Assembly: GCA_004376375.1 (NCBI GenBank)
Contig: SOJX01000118.1
Coordinates: 1-64,000, forward strand
DNA length: 64,000 bases
Direction of reading: 5' to 3'
Source: Planctomycetota bacterium
GTDB lineage: Bacteria > Planctomycetota > E44-bin39
A program made the translations under genes and the position numbers. The notes below the pieces were generated by a model. The model saw only the letters and a program-made list of their open reading frames with translations. It was not told where the DNA came from and searched no databases. This document shows positions 57,288 through 64,000 of this stretch, piece after piece. Each line of letters starts with the position of its first letter. Position 1 is the first letter of the stretch.

Positions 57288-58874
57288 TTATATATAAACG
57301 CGATAATCAATTTCCTGGAAGACCGTATTGGAACTCTCGAGTTCTGCCAGAAATCCCGCATCGACCGCCCCGGCTTCAGAAAGGTCGTCCAACAGCCGAT
57401 GAAGGTTTTCCAGATGAGTTTTCAATCGGTTATGCGCATAAGGCACGACCGTGTCGGTGGTCATGATAAACGCCCAATCGGAGGACTCTGCAAGCAGGAG
57501 TTCCCGCGCGGCCTGATTTAAAGCACGCTTCACTTCCGGCGTCGGCGACAAGTTCGCAGCGGCGACCCGGGCCATCCGGTCTTCGGCAACGTGCAGATGG
57601 CGATATATCCAGTCGTTCGATCCGTTCAGCCAGACTTCATAATAGCCTTTATCGCCCCACGATGAGGCGCAGGGTTTTATCTTCTGTATGGGGGCGGGCT
57701 CATCGAGTACTTCAGACGGAGTCGAAAAGGTGAAAACATCCTCGAAATGCACCGCGTTTTCGAATAAAGCCTTGAGAAACGCCGGACCCTCGAACCACCA
57801 GTGGCCAAACAACTCGGCGTCATACGGTGCAAGAACGACCGGCGTCGCATCAATTGTCGAACCTACATGCAGTAGTTGATGCTTCCGGTTGAATAGGAAA
57901 TTCCCCGCGTGCTGATTCACCATTTCAATCGCGGCACCGGGATTGTATAACTCCTTATTCGCAAGGTCGACCTTGCCGGTTATCCTGTGATACTTGATGC
58001 CGAGGTTTCGGCGAATCCCGTCTTCATGGAGATACGGTCTTACGTATTCGTAATCGCCGTCGTAGCCGAGGTCGCGGTAAAATTCCCGATAGCACTGATC
58101 TCCGGGATAACCCTCTTCCGCACTCCAGACATGCTTTGAGCTTTGCGCGTCCCGCCCGAAGGCTGCAACACCGGACTCGAGCATAACCGGCCTGTACGTT
58201 GCATAGCGCGGAAACGGCTCCCCGTAAAGCAGGCCGTGGGTATCAAGAACAAGATACCTCAGGCTCGATTCCGCCAATGCGGGCTCAATCTCCGGTATAA
58301 ACGCACACTCGGCAAGCCAGATTCCGTCCGGGTCGCTCCCGAAGTGTTTGTGATAGTTCCGGATCGCCACCTTAAACTGTGCCCGGCGCGCTTTCTCGTT
58401 GAAAACATACGGCAAGAAGCAGTGCGTGGCCGTACATGTCAGAACTTCAAGATTACCGGTATCGCGAAACCGCTTAAAACCGCTTACAAGGTTACCGCCG
58501 CAATTGTTAAACACCTCTCTGGCGCGGTTGAAGCGCTCGCGATACATCCCGGCAGTTGCCGCCATCGGCATATTCCGGGTTCGGTGAACCTCCTTATCCG
58601 CCAGTTCAATAAGCTTGTCCAGCCTCTCGCGATAGCGATCCTGAAGCATCGGATCGGCCAGCATTTCGCAGAGCGTCGGCGTCAAGCTCATCGCAAGACG
58701 CCAACGGATACCGCGGTCCGCCAGGTTCTCCATCATGTCCAGGAACGGTATGTACGTTTCGGTCATGGCTTCGAAAAGCCAGGTTTCCTCCAGGAACTCC
58801 GGGTGTTCCGGGTGGCGGATAAAAGGTAAATGCGCATGAAGGAGCAAGATGAGTTTTCCAGGCCTGCGGGTCAT
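57288..58874 (-). CDS. GH57 1,4-alpha-glucan branching enzyme
   Basis: A 528-residue enzyme, normal for GH57 branching enzymes. The N-terminal HAHLPFIRHPEH motif is diagnostic; the catalytic nucleophile is probably E189 in GIWLAECAF and the acid/base D352 in LAPYDAELFGHWWFEGP. A C-terminal DUF1957-type helical domain (SSWGDKGYYEVWLNGSNDWI) follows. It introduces alpha-1,6 branches in glycogen, replacing the GH13 GlgB of most bacteria. The start overlaps the stop of the DUF4912 gene (ATGA), so the two are translationally coupled. Confidence 0.95.
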   Translation of the reverse strand: MTRRPGKLILLLHAHLPFIRHPEHPEFLEETWLFEAMTETYIPFLDMMENLADRGIRWRLAMSLTPTLCEMLADPMLQDRYRERLDKLIELADKEVHRTRNMPMAATAGMYRERFNRAREVFNNCGGNLVSGFKRFRDTGNLEVLTCTATHCFLPYVFNEKARRAQFKVAIRNYHKHFGSDPDGIWLAECAFIPEIEPALAESSLRYLVLDTHGLLYGEPFPRYATYRPVMLESGVAAFGRDAQSSKHVWSAEEGYPGDQCYREFYRDLGYDGDYEYVRPYLHEDGIRRNLGIKYHRITGKVDLANKELYNPGAAIEMVNQHAGNFLFNRKHQLLHVGSTIDATPVVLAPYDAELFGHWWFEGPAFLKALFENAVHFEDVFTFSTPSEVLDEPAPIQKIKPCASSWGDKGYYEVWLNGSNDWIYRHLHVAEDRMARVAAANLSPTPEVKRALNQAARELLLAESSDWAFIMTTDTVVPYAHNRLKTHLENLHRLLDDLSEAGAVDAGFLAELESSNTVFQEIDYRVYI

Positions 58875-59455
58875 GACAACTCCTCCTTGGGCGGTTGCGT
58901 TCGAGAAGCCATCATGCTCGAGCGCAGTGCAAAAGACCCCATTGTTTCACTGGCGCCACCCAGATCCAGAAGCCTCCTGAGATCCAAAGCCGACCAGAAT
59001 TCCTGATCGGAAAGGTCGGACGGGCCATCCGAGGGGGTTCTTACAGGCGGTGTTTCGCAGAAGAGAATGAATTCCCCGGGAGCCGTCCGCCACCCGATTT
59101 TTCCCACATACGCGGACCTGGGAGCTGCCTCGGCATAGTAACTGCCGCGTGGATAATCGCAGCCGAACTCTCGAGTCTCGCCTGAATCAAGATTGGTGAT
59201 GGCAAGTTCCCACCTGCCGTCATTGAATATTTCAATTCCGCGTTCATCTTCCACTTGCCTGCGCCTGGAACCGGTAAGCTCCCAGTAGAAAAATATACGT
59301 TTGGGGTCGCGCACCAGTCCATAGAGCACATCCTGGTGATACGATTCCGGCAGAGGCGGTCCCCAGTCAATGTAGACGTTTCCGTCTTCGGCACGCGATT
59401 CATGTTTTGGCGCTTTCCTGAAACGCTCTCCGGAAGATTGCATCCCATCAGTCAT
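58871..59455 (-). CDS. DUF4912 domain protein
   Basis: A 194-residue protein. The ATG at 59455 lies inside the end of the upstream GH57 gene, with GGAG 7-8 bases before it; a longer start is less likely. The DUF4912 core is clear: LVRDPKRIFFYWEL (the 'DP..l..YWel' motif), ELAITNLDSGETREFGCDYP and RGSYYAEAAPRSAYVGKIGW. The fold resembles small beta-sandwich carbohydrate-binding domains, and such proteins are often beside GH57 or glycogen genes. It may bind glucan and assist the branching enzyme encoded just downstream; this is inference. Confidence 0.85.
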   Translation of the reverse strand: MTDGMQSSGERFRKAPKHESRAEDGNVYIDWGPPLPESYHQDVLYGLVRDPKRIFFYWELTGSRRRQVEDERGIEIFNDGRWELAITNLDSGETREFGCDYPRGSYYAEAAPRSAYVGKIGWRTAPGEFILFCETPPVRTPSDGPSDLSDQEFWSALDLRRLLDLGGASETMGSFALRSSMMASRTQPPKEELS

Positions 59456-61595
59456 TTTTTTTCTCCAGAACTTCCACGTCGAGGTCAATATGAAACGTTT
59501 CCCTTGCTCCGGGCTCGAGCTTTATCGGAAACGTTACGATGACCGCCGAACATTGATACAAACCTTCAAATCCATCTTCGGATTGGGAAACGGTTTTTAC
59601 CGGATATGTCCAGAATTCAACATCCCGACCGGGCGTAAGCCTCACCACAGTCCGACGCCATTCGTCCACCAGGGAGAAAACCCCGGCACTCCGCATCATA
59701 ACCGTAGACAGGTTGCCGCACATTTCCCCATCAGCCAGATAGTATCTGTCGGGCGCTTCGCCTGCGAGCATGGAGAAATTCCATTCCTGTGCGTACCGGG
59801 TCGAAAGCTGCTCGGCGCCCGAATTCGTAATAGTCACATCGACCGACAGGCCGGCGTGCTCGCGAAGCATCGTTATGGTTTTTGAAACGTTTATCGGCAG
59901 CATTTCTCCCTGCTCGGACTGTACGAGGCTGGTTCGGCCCAGAACGACCTGGACATTTACACGTGCTTCTATTTGCTCGATTTCATATGGCCGTCCGACG
60001 AAATCGCCCTGCTCCTGCGCCGAATTATCCTGCAACGTCTGCACGGTTGCATCCGACCTGAGAAAACGGTCAATCAGACTGGTCCGCTTGTTCGAGTCGT
60101 AAACCAGAAGCGTCTCGAGCTTGTCCTGCTTGGCGCGAACGCGGTCGTGTATTGAGGCGACCTTTTCCTCTTCGCCTGCACGGCTCAACTCATGGACCCG
60201 GTCATGGTAGGCCTCGTATCGGCGCGCAAGAGTGTTAAGTAAAGGATAAGAGGTCTCCTTTGCATTGAATTCGTAGAGCGTACCTCCACTGTCCGGCGCC
60301 AGGCAGGCTGAAACAGCCGCGTTGGCAAGATAGATTTCTTCCGCGCCGTCACAATCCAAATCGCTCGCCTCCACCCGAATCCACTGATCAGTCGCATACC
60401 TTATGCCTGCAAGCTTTACTTCACAATCAATCATTGCCCGCGCCACGCGGTCGCGAAGGTGGGGCAGATAAAGCCCTCCAAAGATGCCATGCCAGTAGGC
60501 GCAGTTACATTGCGAGCGATAGAGCTCCCGCCTCGCCTCGGCAACGGCCGGATCATCGGAATCCAGTTCCGCCAGCTCCTTTGAAAGGTGCATCATCCGG
60601 GAATAAAGCCTGTTTGCTTCAGGATACTTGACCCGGAAATTGCGCCATGACCCTCCCCTGACGAACCGCCGCAAGGCGGCGCCGTCCGGCCGGGACTTCA
60701 ATTCGTTTTCCAGTTGAACCAGATTGCGAATTTCTCTTGCAGGCAACGCCCACTCCGTCATCTCGCGGTAACTTGCATCCGGAAGGAACACCCGCCCGCG
60801 TGGCGGCAGTTTTTCGTACGCCTCGGAAAGAAAAACCAGTTCGATATCATCAGCTTCTCCGAGCGCCGAAAAGAAACGCTCGAGCCAGCCGTCTCCGTAG
60901 ACATGTTCGTTTGTTTCGGGCCACATGCCGAATTTCTCACCGTCGTCGCCATATACCAGAAGCGGTGTTCGCCCGTCACCTTTAAAGGTTCTGAGATAAG
61001 CAATCGTATCTTGAGGGTCCTTGAAGGGAATCGCATACCGCAGAAACTCCGGAATCGGAAAAACGGCCATAACACGGCCCTGATCTTCGGTCAGGTAGTA
61101 ACCGTCAAGTTCACGCTCCGAAACACCTGCGTAGAAGAAGTGGGTATCATCGCACAACGTGTAGCGAATCCCGGCATCGAAGAGTGATTGCACAAGGGAT
61201 TGCTCCCAGACCCGCTCCGTAAGCCAGTAACCCTGGAAGCCGGCCGAAACGTCATCGAAATGCTCGCGAAGATAATCGCGGTACATCTCTATCTGACCCT
61301 GGCGGTCGCACTCAGGCAGCATTGTAAAAATCGGCTCGTAGAAGCCGCCGCCGAACAGCTCGATCTGCCCTCCCTCCACCAGAACACGGACCCGGTCGAG
61401 ATAATCACTGCGGTTTTCTTCCATCCACTCGAGAAGGCAGCCCGAAACGTGCAGGTTGACCTTTATCCCGGGGTGCGCCGCCAGTACGCCCAGAAAGGGC
61501 ATATAGGCAAGATCGATCGCCCGTGCCATTACATGGTCGAAGTTTCCAATCGGCTGGTGAATGTGAAGCGTCAGGTTGAACTTGATTTCAGACAT
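59448..61595 (-). CDS. GH57 alpha-amylase / 4-alpha-glucanotransferase
   Basis: A 715-residue enzyme. The ATG at 61595 is preferred (AGGATC upstream; MSEIKFNLTLHIHQPIGNFD). The catalytic barrel contains GYWLTERVWE, with nucleophile E127, and LLVYGDDGEKFGMWPE, with acid/base D217 or D218. These positions correspond closely to the Thermococcus 4-alpha-glucanotransferase. The second half matches the DUF1925 and DUF1926 beta domains of that enzyme (ILVCAY-like CNCAYWHGIFGGLYLPHLRD). It probably cleaves or transfers alpha-1,4 glucan chains. It is 42 bp after glgA. Confidence 0.93.
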   Translation of the reverse strand: MSEIKFNLTLHIHQPIGNFDHVMARAIDLAYMPFLGVLAAHPGIKVNLHVSGCLLEWMEENRSDYLDRVRVLVEGGQIELFGGGFYEPIFTMLPECDRQGQIEMYRDYLREHFDDVSAGFQGYWLTERVWEQSLVQSLFDAGIRYTLCDDTHFFYAGVSERELDGYYLTEDQGRVMAVFPIPEFLRYAIPFKDPQDTIAYLRTFKGDGRTPLLVYGDDGEKFGMWPETNEHVYGDGWLERFFSALGEADDIELVFLSEAYEKLPPRGRVFLPDASYREMTEWALPAREIRNLVQLENELKSRPDGAALRRFVRGGSWRNFRVKYPEANRLYSRMMHLSKELAELDSDDPAVAEARRELYRSQCNCAYWHGIFGGLYLPHLRDRVARAMIDCEVKLAGIRYATDQWIRVEASDLDCDGAEEIYLANAAVSACLAPDSGGTLYEFNAKETSYPLLNTLARRYEAYHDRVHELSRAGEEEKVASIHDRVRAKQDKLETLLVYDSNKRTSLIDRFLRSDATVQTLQDNSAQEQGDFVGRPYEIEQIEARVNVQVVLGRTSLVQSEQGEMLPINVSKTITMLREHAGLSVDVTITNSGAEQLSTRYAQEWNFSMLAGEAPDRYYLADGEMCGNLSTVMMRSAGVFSLVDEWRRTVVRLTPGRDVEFWTYPVKTVSQSEDGFEGLYQCSAVIVTFPIKLEPGARETFHIDLDVEVLEKKND

Positions 61596-61637
61596 GTCGT
61601 GATCCTGCAATGATATCCCGATCGTCCCGGAAATCCC

Positions 61638-63116
61638 CTAGACTGGTTTTAGTTCCTGCCGGCTCGTTTTTCGATACAAACTCATGTAGCTTTCAGCAGA
61701 TCGGCTCCAGGAAAAATCCTGCTTCATGCCCCCGGCCTGGAGTCCGTTATACGCCGTCCTGTTCTCTCTGAACATCTGGACCGCGTTCTTAATACACCCT
61801 AACAGCGCATTCGGCGTCGCCTTGTTGAAAACGAATCCGTTTGCACGACCTCGATGCAGACTGGCCGGCGTCGCATGAACGACGGTATCGGCAAGGCCGC
61901 CCGTGCTTCGAACAATGGGAATTGTCCCGTACTTAAGCGAATACATCTGGTTCAAGCCGCACGGCTCAAACCTCGAGGGCATAAGAAAAAAATCCGCGCC
62001 GGCCTCGATCTGATGGGCAAGGGCGTTGTCGTAAGCAATAACGGCTGCGGCCTGTTTCGGATATTCTTCCGCAAGTTCGCGAAGCTGCAGCTCGTAGTTT
62101 TCCTCGCCTGACCCCAGAATCACCAGTTGCACGCCCATCGCCATGAGTTTCGGAAAAATATCCGCGACAAGGTCCACGCCTTTCTGCTCGACAAGCCGGG
62201 TAATCATACCCAGAATCGGAATGTTCGCATCTTCATCCAGGCCAAGGCGCCGCTGCAGGTCGGCTTTACATATAACCTTACCGCCCAAATCGCCCGCGGA
62301 ATAGTTGGCGGCGGTAAACTTGTCGGTTCCCGGGTTCCATTCCGTATAATCCACACCGTTCAGTATCCCGGTTAAATCGTCAGCACGCTCCAAAAGCACT
62401 CCCTCAAGCCCGCAACCGAGCTCTTCGGTCTGAATCTCCCTGGCGTAACGCTTTGAGACCGTCGTAACGGCATCGGCGTAAACGATGCCGCCTTTGAGGA
62501 AATTAATCTTGCCGTAGAATTCCAATCGCTTCCAGTGGAACAGCGACCAGTCCAGGCCGGTCAGGTCCATGTCGAAATGCCAGAATAAACCCTGGTAACT
62601 CAGATTGTGGATCGTAAGGATTGAGCGCACACCGGAAAGCTCGGCCCGGTCAGCGTAAAGCGTCTTGAGATAAACCGGGACAAGCGCACTCTGCCAGTCG
62701 TTTACGTGTACAACGTCGACGTTCAGACCATTGGCGATAATAAATTCCAGGACCGCACGTGAGAAGAAAATAAACCGCATCGCGTTATCGGGATAGGGGA
62801 CCCCGTCCGAGGTGTAAAGCTCCTCGCGTCCGTACAGTTCCGGCGCGTCCAGAAGGAAGACCGGTACTTTCGTTTCCGGCAGGCGTGTTTTGTATACGGC
62901 TCCATTGACGACGTCATTACCCATGGTAACCTGGAAACGGGCACCGGTATCCTCGAGGTTGTGAACGGTGCGCCGCGCCGCCGAATAAAACGGCATAAAG
63001 AGCGAAACGTCCGCTCCCTGCGCCTGAAGCTCGGGCACAAGGCTTCCCGCAACGTCGGCGAGGCCGCCCGTCTTTGCGAATGGAACCACTTCACTTGAAA
63101 CGTACAGGACCTTCAT
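61638..63116 (-). CDS. glgA: Glycogen synthase (ADP-glucose, GT5)
   Basis: A 492-residue enzyme that transfers glucose from ADP-glucose to the growing glucan. The ATG at 63116 starts MKVLYVSSEVVPFAKTGGLA, with the diagnostic KTGGLADV motif; upstream in-frame codons are heptad repeats and not protein. The C-terminal ADFFLMPSRFEPCGLNQMYS and STGGLADTV loop bind the nucleotide sugar. The start codon lies directly against the repeat array, so there is no usual ribosome site, which may lower translation. Confidence 0.97.
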   Translation of the reverse strand: MKVLYVSSEVVPFAKTGGLADVAGSLVPELQAQGADVSLFMPFYSAARRTVHNLEDTGARFQVTMGNDVVNGAVYKTRLPETKVPVFLLDAPELYGREELYTSDGVPYPDNAMRFIFFSRAVLEFIIANGLNVDVVHVNDWQSALVPVYLKTLYADRAELSGVRSILTIHNLSYQGLFWHFDMDLTGLDWSLFHWKRLEFYGKINFLKGGIVYADAVTTVSKRYAREIQTEELGCGLEGVLLERADDLTGILNGVDYTEWNPGTDKFTAANYSAGDLGGKVICKADLQRRLGLDEDANIPILGMITRLVEQKGVDLVADIFPKLMAMGVQLVILGSGEENYELQLRELAEEYPKQAAAVIAYDNALAHQIEAGADFFLMPSRFEPCGLNQMYSLKYGTIPIVRSTGGLADTVVHATPASLHRGRANGFVFNKATPNALLGCIKNAVQMFRENRTAYNGLQAGGMKQDFSWSRSAESYMSLYRKTSRQELKPV

Positions 63117-63118
63117 AA

Positions 63119-63217
63119 TAAGTTTCGAGTTTCGAGTTACGAGTTTCGAGTTACGAGTAAAAACATAATCACGGTTTCCTTTACTCGGCACTCGGCACTC
63201 GGTACTCGGTACTTCTT
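63119..63217. repeat. Heptad inverted array between galT and glgA, CGAGTNN type
   Basis: GTTTCGA, GTTTCGA, GTTACGA, GTTTCGA, GTTACGA units (about 63122-63156) face ACTCGGC, ACTCGGC, ACTCGGT, ACTCGGT, ACTTCTT (63183-63217) across a 26-nt loop. It fills the gap between the two genes, from the galT stop almost to the glgA start codon. Confidence 0.9.
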
Positions 63218-63218
63218 A

Positions 63219-64000
63219 TCATGCCTCAATCTGACCGAGAAACTCGGCCGCGTCTTCCGGAGTAACAGGATTAATGTAAAACCCCGTACCCCACTCGAAC
63301 CCGGCGACCTTCGTAAGCCTGGGAATGATTTCAATATGCCAGTGGTAATATGGCAACTCACCCTGATCAAAGGGCGACGTATGAATAACGTAGTTGTAAG
63401 GCGGCATCTCGAGTGTGACCTCAATTTTTTTCAAAGTCCGCTTCAACGTCTCTGCAAGGTCTTCAATCTCGACTTTCTGGATGTTCTCAAAACAGGATGA
63501 ATGCCGTTTCGGAACAATCCATGTTTCGAACGGGAACCGCGCGGCAAAGGGCGAAAAGGAGATGTAATGCTCTGTTTCGAGCACCACCCGCTTGCGGTCC
63601 GCCGCTTCCTGAATTATCATGTCGCAGAATATGCATCGGCCGCGGTAATTGTAAAAGCGCCTGCCGCCCTCCATCTCCGCATTCACGGTGCGGGGAACAA
63701 TCGGCATGACGATAAGCTGAGTATGGGCATGCTCGAGAGAGGCACCGGCCGCCATTCCCACGTTTTTGAATAACAGGCCGTAACTGAATCGACTGTCCTT
63801 TTTCAGGTCAATCATTCGATCGCGATAGGCCCATAGAACCTCGACCATGTGCTCGTTGGACAGTTCCGTGTTTGTAACGATGTGGTCCGGCGATTCGATT
63901 ATCACTTCATGCGCGCCGATGCCGTTCATAAGGTCGTAAATGCCGTCCCCTTTTTTTCCAAGACCTCCCTCAATGCGAAGCGCGGGAAACTTGTTGGGTA
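63219..64000 (-). CDS. galT: Galactose-1-phosphate uridylyltransferase-like protein (N-terminus beyond the window)
   Basis: The frame is open to base 64000. The last bases encode [12 protein letters not shown], the usual GalT strand near residue 50, so a short N-terminal part is missing. Visible motifs are [15 protein letters not shown] with the active-site His (the HxHxQ nucleotidyl-transfer motif), CIFCDMI as zinc ligands, [16 protein letters not shown] and [12 protein letters not shown]. The spacing suits a GalT/ADP-glucose phosphorylase-type enzyme. In this glycogen cluster it may interconvert hexose-1-phosphates and sugar nucleotides. The galT and ADP-sugar options cannot be told apart here. 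Confidence 0.9.
   Translation of the reverse strand, partial: PNKFPALRIEGGLGKKGDGIYDLMNGIGAHEVIIESPDHIVTNTELSNEHMVEVLWAYRDRMIDLKKDSRFSYGLLFKNVGMAAGASLEHAHTQLIVMPIVPRTVNAEMEGGRRFYNYRGRCIFCDMIIQEAADRKRVVLETEHYISFSPFAARFPFETWIVPKRHSSCFENIQKVEIEDLAETLKRTLKKIEVTLEMPPYNYVIHTSPFDQGELPYYHWHIEIIPRLTKVAGFEWGTGFYINPVTPEDAAEFLGQIEA

Overview
The window is about 64 kb of mostly mid-to-high GC bacterial chromosome with densely packed genes on both strands. The organism is probably a planctomycete-like, Gram-negative-type bacterium. The signs are serine/threonine kinases with an N-terminal MshEN/GspE-N-type module, many proteins opening with a small zinc ribbon (CxC or CPxC) and a membrane helix, many lipoproteins, large HEAT- and TPR-repeat proteins, and GH57 rather than GH13 glycogen enzymes. 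This assignment is inference from gene content; no rRNA or tRNA gene was seen.

Layout. 1-4530: secreted proteins and peptidases (DnaJ-type zinc-finger protein, M28 peptidase, S41 peptidase). 4600-9376: a distinctly AT-richer island holding a truncated kinase, a zinc-ribbon membrane protein, a DUF3467 / Panacea-domain / unknown-partner trio resembling a toxin-antitoxin module, and a graveyard of palindromic and tandem repeats, including likely REP-associated transposon remnants. 9377-20265: guaB, two paralogous exported proteins, an ABC exporter pair, a HAD phosphatase, zinc-ribbon lipoproteins and a pseudouridine synthase. 20425-26807: an MshEN-PilZ protein, an MshEN-kinase and four envelope proteins. 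26882-33370 (minus): FixX, FixC, EtfA, EtfB and acyl-CoA dehydrogenase, then TyrRS and a flavodoxin-like reductase. 33586-48261 (plus): two PilT-type ATPases, then large membrane TPR, HEAT and spermidine-synthase-like proteins. 48310-54118 (minus): a five-gene heme operon. 54981-64000 (minus): a glycogen/sugar-nucleotide cluster (GalT, GlgA, two GH57 enzymes, DUF4912, GlgC) ending in a methyltransferase.

How they work together. The Etf/Fix/acyl-CoA dehydrogenase set would carry electrons from acyl-CoA oxidation to quinone. The heme operon encodes HemE, HemY, HemH and an AhbD/NirJ-like radical SAM enzyme with no HemN or ChdC nearby, which suggests a hybrid ending of heme synthesis. The glycogen cluster covers precursor activation, chain extension, branching and remodelling.

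Two cross-cutting patterns stand out. First, seven-base repeats of several sequence families (CGAGTAN, GAAGNNT, CGGATTG) fill intergenic gaps, especially between convergent genes, mostly as inverted pairs, and in three cases supply the stop codon and last residues of a gene. Second, well-formed sigma-A-type promoters (TTGNNN, 16-19 bp, TATACT/TAGAAT-like) can be read upstream of many transcription units.
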